DNA from: JAAEQG01 sp023133475
GTDB taxonomy: Bacteria > Planctomycetota > Phycisphaerae > UBA1845
Assembly (NCBI GenBank): GCA_030631415.1
Contig: DAOVLE010000046.1
Span: 1 to 26,728 of the forward strand
Direction of reading: 5' to 3'
DNA: 26,728 nt
In this document: piece by piece, positions 15,840 to 22,928 of the stretch
How the letters are laid out: each line of letters begins with the position of its first letter
Numbering within the stretch: the first letter of the stretch is position 1
Position numbers and translations under genes: made by a program
Notes under the pieces: model-generated
Told to the model about the DNA's origin: nothing
The model's input: the letters and a program-made list of their open reading frames with translations, nothing else
Databases searched by the model: none

Positions 15840-17792
15840 ATGGCAAGGAAAATCGCTGTTTACACTATGTTCTGGCTGGTTATGGGTTGTTCGGGCGTCA
15901 TGGCGGACATCCCGGTGCGGGTGGCCACCTTCAATATCCAGTTCTTCGATCCCTACGATCCCGTGCAGCTCGAAGCCGCGGCAGCCATCCTCAGCCGGGT
16001 GGGGGCGGAGGTCGTCGTCGTCCAGGAAATCAGTGATGAAATATACCTTGAGCTTCTGGCTGATGAGGTTGATTTGACCCCCCTGGGCTATCCGGGCGGC
16101 TATCCGAACACCGGGTTCGCCACGGGAACCAACACCTCCAGCGGTTTGCACACCGGGATCATGAGCATCCACCCCATAACCGCCTGGACGGAGACGGCGC
16201 GTTCGTTATCCGAGCCTCCCTGCAATCCCCCCGCCGATCCCGCAGCCAAGGACATCACCCGGAACTTTATTGTGGCGGAGGTCCGAGTTCCCGGCGCCGA
16301 GTACATGTACGTTGTCGGAAACCACTGGAAAGCCATCAGCGGCGACATCTACGAGTTTCGCCGTTCGGTCGAGTGGTTGCGAACCTTGCAGGTCACCGAC
16401 CCCTACGATTCGACCACTGTGCCCTATCTGGTGATGGGGGACCTGAACGACAACTATCACCCAGGCTGGACCCCCTATCCGCAACCCTTTACCGAGCAAT
16501 GGTATAACGACCACAAAAACGAGTTTCCAGAAGCCTACGTGTTAGGCTGCGACATCGAGTTCCCCGTGCACAACGGCACGTATGATCCATTCGGCACAGC
16601 CACCGGGGCTCAAAACCTCACCGTCATCTACGCCGCCCAAAAGACCGGGACAACCGCCACGATGGTCTCTTCCTCGAACCGTTACGATTACATCTACCAT
16701 AGCGACGCGGTCACTCCGGTCGCCGCGGAGGTGTATGACTCGCGTGATGAGGAGGTGGCGGGTGGTTTGGGCAAGTACGGCTCGCCCCTGGACTACAGCA
16801 CCAGTGACAATGCGTCCGATCACTTGCTGGTCTTTGCCGACATAAACCTTCCCGAGACCGACGCCGGGGCATGTTGCACCGGATGTGGGTGCAAAAGGGT
16901 TACCCAGACCGAGTGCTGGGGCATGGCGGGCGAGTTTCTCGGAGCCGGCACGGCGTGCAGCCCGGACCCCTGCTCGGAATACCCACCACCCAACGACCTG
17001 ATCATTAATGAGGTGCTTATTAACCACGATGGGGCTGAGCAGGATCAGGAATTCATCGAGATCTACGGCCCGCCCCACACGCTGCTTTGCGGTCTGAGTG
17101 TTCTGGTGATTGAGGGCAACTGGCTTTTCAAGGGGGAGATGGACTGGGTCTTCTCGCTGGACGACTGTGCCGGTGAGGAATGTGCCTTGGACGAGAACGG
17201 GTACTTCGTGATTGGTGGGTCCGGGCTGACACCGGCGGCGGACATGGTTGTTGCCCAGACCAATTTCCTCGAGGACGGCACGACTACGTTTGCCCTTGTC
17301 CGCGATTACACCAGCGGTACCGGATATGACGTGGATGCGGACAACGATGGGGTGGAAGACGACGAGGCGAATGTGGGCACGCTGCTGGATGCCATCGGAG
17401 CCGTTGACGGCAACTATCCCACGACCGACGCGGTCTACTTCACCGTGGTTCCGCCTGCAACCGACCCCGCTGATGAGATCACGGTCGGCATCCCGGGAGG
17501 GGCGCGGTGCCCCGACGGGGTCGATTCAGACGTCCAATCCGACTGGGTCAGCCTTGGATTGGCCATGGACGGCAGCGACGGTTGTGTCCCAAGCACCCCG
17601 GGCCAATCCAACACCGCATATTGCGGGGGCGATTACGATGGTGACGGGGACCTGGACCTGATCGATTTCGCCGTCTTCCAGCAGTGTTTCGGCTCGGCGA
17701 CCCTCGAGTGCGCCGCGTTGAATCTCGACGGCCAATGTGGAGTCAGCCTGGACGATTTCGCCATCTTCGTTTCCTTGCTGGAAGGGCCGTAG
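15840..17792 (+). CDS. Secreted endonuclease/exonuclease/phosphatase-fold protein with lamin-tail and dockerin-like domains
   Basis: This is a 650-residue protein, probably an extracellular nuclease or phosphodiesterase. The ATG at 15840 has AGGAG nine bases upstream; the longer frame from 15756 starts within the promoter region. The signal peptide is MARKIAVYTMFWLVMGCSGVMA. The catalytic domain spans about residues 25-335 and keeps DNase-I-fold residues: N32 (VATFNIQFF), E63 (VVVVQEISDE), the histidine in GNHWKA, D201 and N203 (LVMGDLNDNY), and D327-H328 (SDHLLVF). A GACC cysteine module (about 341-380) follows, then a lamin-tail domain (IINEVLINHDGAEQDQEFIEIYG, from about 385), then two dockerin-like calcium loops (DYDGDGDLDLIDFAVF and NLDGQCGVSLDDFAIF) at the end. 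Nucleases with lamin-tail domains are known as extracellular DNases. The stop TAG is supplied by a family A repeat. Confidence 0.9.
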   Translation: MARKIAVYTMFWLVMGCSGVMADIPVRVATFNIQFFDPYDPVQLEAAAAILSRVGAEVVVVQEISDEIYLELLADEVDLTPLGYPGGYPNTGFATGTNTSSGLHTGIMSIHPITAWTETARSLSEPPCNPPADPAAKDITRNFIVAEVRVPGAEYMYVVGNHWKAISGDIYEFRRSVEWLRTLQVTDPYDSTTVPYLVMGDLNDNYHPGWTPYPQPFTEQWYNDHKNEFPEAYVLGCDIEFPVHNGTYDPFGTATGAQNLTVIYAAQKTGTTATMVSSSNRYDYIYHSDAVTPVAAEVYDSRDEEVAGGLGKYGSPLDYSTSDNASDHLLVFADINLPETDAGACCTGCGCKRVTQTECWGMAGEFLGAGTACSPDPCSEYPPPNDLIINEVLINHDGAEQDQEFIEIYGPPHTLLCGLSVLVIEGNWLFKGEMDWVFSLDDCAGEECALDENGYFVIGGSGLTPAADMVVAQTNFLEDGTTTFALVRDYTSGTGYDVDADNDGVEDDEANVGTLLDAIGAVDGNYPTTDAVYFTVVPPATDPADEITVGIPGGARCPDGVDSDVQSDWVSLGLAMDGSDGCVPSTPGQSNTAYCGGDYDGDGDLDLIDFAVFQQCFGSATLECAALNLDGQCGVSLDDFAIFVSLLEGP

Positions 17793-17910
17793 GGCGGGTT
17801 TCACCCGCCTTCTCGGCATGGTGTGGCTGCTGTAGGGCGGGTTCCACCCGCCTTCCTGGCATGGCGGGTAAAACCCGCCCTACTTTATCGGCGGGTGGAA
17901 CCCGCCCTAC
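17789..17910. repeat. Four-copy family A array between convergent genes
   Basis: Two forward copies (17789-17809, 17832-17852) and two reverse copies (17863-17883, 17890-17910) fill the whole gap. The outer copies contain both flanking stop codons (TAG at 17790-17792 on plus, and at 17909-17907 on minus). The arrangement can fold into large hairpins in either RNA and may act as a bidirectional terminator. Confidence 0.92.
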
Positions 17911-19112
17911 TCGTAGCGCAGAGCTTCCACTGGGTCCAGGCTCGAGGCCCGGTAAGCCGGATACAAACCGCTGATGACACCTACGCTGGTGGCCATTATC
18001 AGAGCGTACCAGATGGTGGATGAGGCGGTGTAGGTCTTGAGCACCGTGGTCCAGTTCTCCATCAGATCAGCAAAAACCAGCCCCAACAAAACACCCAAAG
18101 CCCCACCCATCACGCTGATGATGGAGGCTTCTATGAGGAACTGCTTGCGTATGTCCCAAGGGCGTGCGCCGACGGCGATTCGGACGCCGATCTCGCGGGT
18201 CCGCTCGGTGACCGAGACCAGCATGATGTTCATGATCCCAATGCCGCCCACCACCAGCGAGATGCCGGCGATGCTGTAGAGCACCAGGGCGAATATCTTG
18301 GTCATGTCGTCCAACTTGGATTTGATCTCTTCCTGGGTGAATATGTTAAAATCGTCGTCCTGCCCGGCACGGATTCCGTGGGCTTTGCGAAGAGCCCGGC
18401 TGACCTGTTGGATCGCCGGCTTGAGGTGTTTGGCACTGTCGGCTTGCACCGTAATCATGGTCAGGTTGCGAAAGCCGAAAACCCGTTTCATCGCGGTTGT
18501 CAGCGGGATCATCACCTGGTTGTCCACGTCTCGAAACCCCAATACCCCCTTCTTCTCCATAACGCCAACGACGTTGAAACCCTGGCCCTTGATCTTGACG
18601 CGGAACCCGCCGGCGGGTGTTTGGCCGAAAAGCTCCTCCGCCACCCTGTGCCCCAGCACACAAACCTTTCGGGCGGCTCGAACGTCCTCCCTGGTGAGAA
18701 ACCGCCCCTCGGACGGCTTGTAGTTGTTGATGGTCGTATAGCTTTCGGTGGTCCCCAGGACGGTGGCTTCGGTGTTCTTGCTGAAGTACTTGATCTGGGC
18801 AGCACTCTGGACCTCCGGAGCCACCGCCTTGACAAATTTGCACTCGCGGATTGCGTCGAGGTCATCGGCTTCCAGCGAGGGGAGCATGCTCTGTCGCCCA
18901 TGACGCCGCGAGCTGCCGTTGAGCACCACGAGCTGGTCCGCCCCCATCGACTCCAACTGTTGTAAGATTTCGCGGTTGGCCCCATCCAGGATCGACATGG
19001 CAGAGACCACTGCCGCCACCCCGATAATCACGCCCAGCGTAGCCAGCAGCGTGCGGAGCAGATTGGCCCACAAGCTCTGCAATGCCATCATGCAAATCTT
19101 GAAGAAGAACAC
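17907..19112 (-). CDS. MacB-like ABC transporter permease (FtsX family)
   Basis: This is a 401-residue membrane subunit of a MacAB-type transporter. An N-terminal helix (SLWANLLRTLLATLGVIIGVAAVVSAM split across residues 13-40) is followed by a periplasmic MacB-type domain, then three helices near residues 275-300, 325-350 and 365-390. The segment IMNIMLVSVTERTREIGVRIAVGA is the hallmark FtsX loop. The GTG start at 19112 follows the ATPase stop by four bases and has GGGAG overlapping that stop; a later ATG (19091) is possible but has a worse ribosome site. In classical MacB the ATPase and permease are fused; here they are separate. The TAG stop is the first TAG of a family A repeat. Confidence 0.94.
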   Translation of the reverse strand: MFFFKICMMALQSLWANLLRTLLATLGVIIGVAAVVSAMSILDGANREILQQLESMGADQLVVLNGSSRRHGRQSMLPSLEADDLDAIRECKFVKAVAPEVQSAAQIKYFSKNTEATVLGTTESYTTINNYKPSEGRFLTREDVRAARKVCVLGHRVAEELFGQTPAGGFRVKIKGQGFNVVGVMEKKGVLGFRDVDNQVMIPLTTAMKRVFGFRNLTMITVQADSAKHLKPAIQQVSRALRKAHGIRAGQDDDFNIFTQEEIKSKLDDMTKIFALVLYSIAGISLVVGGIGIMNIMLVSVTERTREIGVRIAVGARPWDIRKQFLIEASIISVMGGALGVLLGLVFADLMENWTTVLKTYTASSTIWYALIMATSVGVISGLYPAYRASSLDPVEALRYE

Positions 19113-19116
19113 GCAG

Positions 19117-19872
19117 CTACTCCCTCGCCTCGACCAGCGTCTTCTGTTCGTAGCGGCCTAAGTAACGCGAATCCGACAGCAGAAGTTTGTCGCGCAGTTC
19201 CGGCATCATGGTCAGGTCGTCGATGATTTTTCCATCTCGCATGTTTATCAGGCGCTCGCCTTGAGCCGCCACGTACATCTCGTGGGTGACCAGCACGATA
19301 GTGGTGCCGTCCTGGTGCAGCGAGTGGAAAATCTCCAGAATCTGCTCGCCGGTCCTGGAATCCAGATTGCCGGTAGGCTCGTCAGCCAGGATCAGGCGGG
19401 GATGGTTCACAATGGCCCGGGCGATGGCCACCCGCTGACGCTCACCGCCGGAAAGCTCGCTGGGCTTGTGTTTGGCACGGTCTGCCAACCCGACTCGCTC
19501 GAGTGCCGCGATGGCCTGGGACTTGACGGAACCATGCCGCCCGTAGATCAACGGGACCATCACGTTATCAATAGCCGAGGTGCGGTTGATCAGATTGAAG
19601 GTCTGGAAGACAAATCCGATGGACTCGTTGCGCGTGCGTGCCAACTGCCGGTCGTTGAACCTGTGCACCGCCATCCCGTCCAGCTCATAGGTGCCCGAGG
19701 TAGGCCTGTCCAGACAGCCCAACAGGTGCATCAGGGTGCTCTTTCCGCTACCGGACGCCCCGGTGATGCTGACGAACTCACCCTCATTGATGGCCAGGTC
19801 CACCCCATCGAGGGCGCGGACCTCGGCTGTGCCCATCTGATAAAATTTTGTCAACGCGGATACCGTGATCAC
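19117..19872 (-). CDS. ABC transporter ATP-binding protein (MacB/LolD-like)
   Basis: This is a 251-residue ATPase that powers the permease encoded four bases downstream. It has Walker A GASGSGKST (residues 38-46), a Q-loop (FVFQTFNL), the signature LSGGERQRVAIARA, Walker B RLILADEPTG, and a switch histidine in VLVTHE, all intact. The start is GTG at 19872 with a weak GACGAG ribosome site. It is separated from the upstream adaptor gene by about 214 bases of repeats (19873-20086), unusual inside an operon of this type. The exported substrate is unknown; MacAB/LolCDE relatives handle peptides, antibiotics or lipoproteins. Confidence 0.95.
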   Translation of the reverse strand: MITVSALTKFYQMGTAEVRALDGVDLAINEGEFVSITGASGSGKSTLMHLLGCLDRPTSGTYELDGMAVHRFNDRQLARTRNESIGFVFQTFNLINRTSAIDNVMVPLIYGRHGSVKSQAIAALERVGLADRAKHKPSELSGGERQRVAIARAIVNHPRLILADEPTGNLDSRTGEQILEIFHSLHQDGTTIVLVTHEMYVAAQGERLINMRDGKIIDDLTMMPELRDKLLLSDSRYLGRYEQKTLVEARE

Positions 19873-19892
19873 GTTTCAACTCGTCGGCTTTT

Positions 19893-20090
19893 GTAGGGCG
19901 GGTTCCACCCGCCTTCCGGGACGGGTGGCCCATCGCTTTAGCGGTGGGGGACACGAATGGTTCATCCGAGCAACATCGGATCCAGTATCGGTATGGACGC
20001 TTGGATTCGTGTCCCCCACGGCTAAAGCCATGGGCCACCCGCCTCGTTGCCTCGTTGCCTTGTTGCCTTGGCGGGTGGAACCCGCCCTAC
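19893..20090. repeat. Repeat block inside the MacAB-like operon (families A and C)
   Basis: A forward A copy (19893-19913) and a reverse A copy (20070-20090) flank a family C inverted pair with arms 19923-19957 and 20005-20040 and a 47-base loop. A TTGCCTCG-type triple (about 20044-20068) sits just before the reverse A copy. The adaptor stop TAG (20089-20087 on minus) is in the last A copy. Confidence 0.9.
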
Positions 20091-21439
20091 TTTTTGTCTT
20101 CACCCATCGAGTGTGGCAGCTTGGCGTATACCATGTCCCCTTCCTTGATGTCGCCCTCGATCACTTGTGCCAGCAGGCCGTTGTCCAGGCCGAAGCGGCA
20201 TTTGACGAACTTGGGCTTGGGGTCCGGCAGACCCTCGATTTTCTCGGGCACGTAAACGCCCAGTTGTTCGTCCTCCTTGAATATGGCATCGTGCCGCACC
20301 AACAGTGCGTCGTACACCGAATCGGCGGTGAACTCCACGTCAGCCTGCATGCCCATCGCCAGCTTGTCACGATTCTCACTGGTTAGCAGGATGTCCACGA
20401 AGTAAGTGACCACCGAAGCCGCCCTCCGCGGTTCGGGATAAATCCGCTCGATGACCCCGGTGAAATCCTCGTCACGGTATGCTTCGACCAGCACCCGGAC
20501 GGTGCTCGCCTCGGTATTGACGGGAGCTTGTGGCGGATCGTCGTCCGCGGTTGAAACATTCCCCCCCGGCCTGGCGGCGGGAGGGGCAAGATCACGGACC
20601 ACACCGAAGTCGGCTTCGTCCACCTCCGCCCGCACGTACACCTCCGACACGTCCCACACCACCGCCAGCACGGTGCCGCCGGTGAAACTGCCCTTGCCCG
20701 CCTGGATGACCTCGCCCTCCTGCACGAGCATCTGGGTGACCATACCGCCGATGGGCGAGACGATCTCGGTTTCCGCCAGTCGTTCCCTGGCATCGCTGAG
20801 GTTTTTCTCGACAGTGGTGTGGGCAGCACCCGCCAGTATCACGTCCTGCTCGGACATCTCGATGGCGATTTTAGCCTGCCGCAGAACAGCCTCTGCCGCG
20901 GCTTTGGAAGCCAACAGACGATCATGGTTTGCCTTGGTCCGAACCATCTCGCGGCTATTGGCTTTTTCGCCGGTGTAGAGCTTCTCGAAGAACTCGTAGT
21001 CGTGTTTGGCGTCGGTCAGTTGGGCAATGATGCCGTCCAGGTCAGCCTGGGCCCGGTCAACCCCCACCTCTCGGCGTTCGCGTCTGGTGATCCTGGCACG
21101 TTCCAGGTTGGCCTGTGCTCGGGTCAGTTCCGCTTCCGCCCGGTCCACGGTCCGCTGTTCGTCGTCGCGGGTCAGACGGATGAGCAACTCGCCCTTGGCG
21201 ACCATGTCGCCGGCCTCGAAGAAACGCTGAGCCACCGTGCCGCTGGCTTCGGATTTTATTTCGATGCGGGATTTGTAGCGGACTTCGCCGGTGGCATTGA
21301 TGGGGATGGTCAGGTTGCCGCGTCTCACCTTGACCTGTTCGCCTTTGGCTCCGTGGAGTGTGATACTCATGTTCCGCAAGTGGCTCCAGCCCAGACCGAG
21401 CACCGCAATTATGAGAACAGCAACAAAGAACTTTTTCAT
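20087..21439 (-). CDS. MacA-like periplasmic adaptor (HlyD/RND-type membrane fusion protein)
   Basis: This is a 450-residue adaptor for the ABC transporter encoded downstream. The ATG at 21439 begins MKKFFVAVLIIAVLGLGW, an N-terminal membrane anchor; the frame extends upstream to 21472 but that would put charged residues before the anchor. A first barrel-sandwich half (GTVAQRFFEAGDMVAKGELL), a long alpha-helical hairpin (about residues 88-200, rich in E/R/A heptads), a second half (EIVSPIGGMVTQMLVQEGEVI), and a beta-barrel (VRAEVDEADFG) are visible in order. A linker of about 35 residues (APPAARPGGN..PQAPVNTEAST) interrupts the barrel. Transcription probably starts at the promoter near 21505-21533. 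The stop is the TAG of a family A repeat. Confidence 0.93.
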   Translation of the reverse strand: MKKFFVAVLIIAVLGLGWSHLRNMSITLHGAKGEQVKVRRGNLTIPINATGEVRYKSRIEIKSEASGTVAQRFFEAGDMVAKGELLIRLTRDDEQRTVDRAEAELTRAQANLERARITRRERREVGVDRAQADLDGIIAQLTDAKHDYEFFEKLYTGEKANSREMVRTKANHDRLLASKAAAEAVLRQAKIAIEMSEQDVILAGAAHTTVEKNLSDARERLAETEIVSPIGGMVTQMLVQEGEVIQAGKGSFTGGTVLAVVWDVSEVYVRAEVDEADFGVVRDLAPPAARPGGNVSTADDDPPQAPVNTEASTVRVLVEAYRDEDFTGVIERIYPEPRRAASVVTYFVDILLTSENRDKLAMGMQADVEFTADSVYDALLVRHDAIFKEDEQLGVYVPEKIEGLPDPKPKFVKCRFGLDNGLLAQVIEGDIKEGDMVYAKLPHSMGEDKK

Positions 21440-21504
21440 GGCACCAGAATCCCACGCTGCCGGGCACGTCAAACCCGCTCATCAGAAACGAATACCGCAA
21501 TGTG

Positions 21505-21533
21505 ACTATATCGCCGGGAGTGGATCGAATCAA
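21505..21533 (-). promoter_or_regulatory. Candidate sigma70-type promoter for the MacAB-like operon
   Basis: On the minus strand TTGATT (-35, 21533-21528) and TATAGT (-10, 21510-21505) are separated by exactly 17 bases. The expected start near 21498 gives a leader of about 60 bases before the ATG at 21439. Confidence 0.55.
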
Positions 21534-21584
21534 ACCAGACGAACCAACCGCACGCCAGCAGAACGTCGAAACTTGTGGGATGGA

Positions 21585-21626
21585 AATGGGAAATGGAGAA
21601 TTGAGAATTGAGAATGAAGAATGAAG
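21585..21626. repeat. Six tandem AATGRRG-type heptads
   Basis: Six consecutive 7-base units read AATGGGA, AATGGAG, AATTGAG, AATTGAG, AATGAAG, AATGAAG. The 7-base period does not preserve codons. The array is degraded in steps from one end to the other, as expected from tandem duplication plus drift. Confidence 0.85.
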
Positions 21627-21677
21627 TGCATGTGTACATCTCCCGACTATGATTCGCATCTTTCTCAATTCTTCGCG

Positions 21678-21802
21678 CTCCACATTTTTCATGAACGCAG
21701 AGACGCAGAGAGCGCAGAGAAGAAGAGAGTTCACCCAACGACAATGTTCCCATCTCCCCATTTTCCATTTTCCATTTTTCATTTTCCATTTTCCATTTTC
21801 CC
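21678..21802. repeat. Composite repeat, inverted copy (family B)
   Basis: It starts CTCCACATTTTTCATGAACG, continues with CGCAGAGA-type units to about 21725, then a variable spacer, then CATTTTC/CATTTTT heptads to about 21800. The order matches 7401-7515. The remainder of 21473-21840 holds the operon promoter, the heptad array and nothing else I can recognise. Confidence 0.9.
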
Positions 21803-21843
21803 CGTAGAGTTGTTTGGCGAAGACGAGACTATAAACTGTTGTG

Positions 21844-22635
21844 ATGCACGCAGCTTCCGACGTCATTCGAGTGGTTATCCTGGGGAGCGGCACTTCGCAC
21901 GGCGTCCCCATGATCGGGTGTGACTGCCCGGTATGCACCTCGACCAACCCCCGCGACCAGCGTAGTCGCCCGTCCATTTGGGTCGACTACGGCGACCGCG
22001 GCATTTTGGTGGATGCCGCGCCGGAACTGCGATTGCAGTGCATAGCCAACAACGTCCGTCGGGTGGACGCCCTTCTCTTCACCCACCACCACGCCGATCA
22101 TGTGGCGGGGCTGGACGACCTGCGGCGTTTCAATTGGATACTGAAGTCGGCGGTGCCCTGTTATGGGTTGCCGGACACCCTTGAGGTTGTTCGGCGGATG
22201 TTCCTGTATGCCTTCGAGGAAGACTCGAGCTACCCCTCGTACAAGCCCGACCTCCACCTGGTCCCCATCGAGCAGGGCACTCTGGAGCTTTTCGGAAGGG
22301 CCATCATCCCCATCCCTCTGATGCACGGCCCATTGCCCGTTCTCGGCTACCGTTTTGGCAGCATTGCCTACTGCACCGATTGCAATTTTATTGGCGAAGA
22401 ATCGGTCGAACTATTGCGAGGTCTGGACGTTCTCATTCTCGACGCTCTTCGCATCAGGCCGCACGCCACCCATTTTAATTTGGAGCAGGCAATCGAAGCC
22501 GCTCGAATCATCGGAGCCCGCCGCACCCTCTTCACTCACATTGCCCACGAGATCATGCACGAACCGGTCAACGCGGGACTCCCGGATGGCATGGAATTAG
22601 CCTACGACGGCCAAATCATCATCGGCCGTACGTAG
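21844..22635 (+). CDS. MBL-fold metallo-hydrolase, PhnP-like
   Basis: This is a 263-residue metallo-beta-lactamase-fold phosphodiesterase. The zinc-binding motif THHHADHVAGLDDLR is intact, with later metal ligands in LMHGPLP, YCTDCNF, LILDALR and FTHIAHEI. Near the N-terminus C26, C28 and C31 (GCDCPVC) reproduce the structural zinc site of E. coli PhnP, which cleaves cyclic ribose phosphates in phosphonate breakdown. No other phn gene is present, so the substrate here may be a different cyclic phosphodiester. The ATG at 21844 is used; a GTG one codon earlier is an alternative. A GTAGAGTTG run sits about 40 bases upstream but no clear ribosome site is seen. Confidence 0.9.
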   Translation: MHAASDVIRVVILGSGTSHGVPMIGCDCPVCTSTNPRDQRSRPSIWVDYGDRGILVDAAPELRLQCIANNVRRVDALLFTHHHADHVAGLDDLRRFNWILKSAVPCYGLPDTLEVVRRMFLYAFEEDSSYPSYKPDLHLVPIEQGTLELFGRAIIPIPLMHGPLPVLGYRFGSIAYCTDCNFIGEESVELLRGLDVLILDALRIRPHATHFNLEQAIEAARIIGARRTLFTHIAHEIMHEPVNAGLPDGMELAYDGQIIIGRT

Positions 22636-22651
22636 AGGAGCTGCCGGCAAT

Positions 22652-22726
22652 GTAGGGCGGGTTCTACCCGCCATCCCACGTCAAGAAACCGCCCCATGCC
22701 AAGAAGGCGGGTAAAACCCGCCCTAC
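22652..22726. repeat. Family A inverted pair
   Basis: A forward copy lies at 22652-22672 and a reverse copy at 22706-22726, separated by 33 bases. Together they can form a long hairpin downstream of the PhnP-like gene and may end its transcript. Confidence 0.88.
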
Positions 22727-22739
22727 GAGGGGCTTTCTC

Positions 22740-22889
22740 TTGGCTTTCATCAAAGAGGATGGCCAAAGTTACCTAGCCCGGATCAGTATCCCAGCTTCGT
22801 TGTTTGACGAGGCTGGGCAAGTAGCAGAAGATTGCATGGGCAGGGTAGGGATTGTAACACTTATGGAAATAGGATGTAGTGATGAGTAA
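22740..22889 (+). CDS. Possible small ORF (49 residues) upstream of the ATPase pair
   Basis: A frame beginning at TTG (22740) reads MAFIKEDGQSYLARISIP and continues to GIVTLMEIGCSDE before TAA at 22887-22889, 39 bases ahead of the ATPase start. GAGGGG lies seven bases before the TTG. The composition looks protein-like and the frame is open back into the family A repeat, so it could also be the 3' remnant of a longer gene truncated by repeat insertion. I do not recognise the sequence. The rest of 22890-22928 is the ATPase leader. Confidence 0.25.
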   Translation: MAFIKEDGQSYLARISIPASLFDEAGQVAEDCMGRVGIVTLMEIGCSDE

Positions 22890-22928
22890 GAGTGGGCTTG
22901 CGGAGGCATCGTGGTAGGAGGATGTTCG

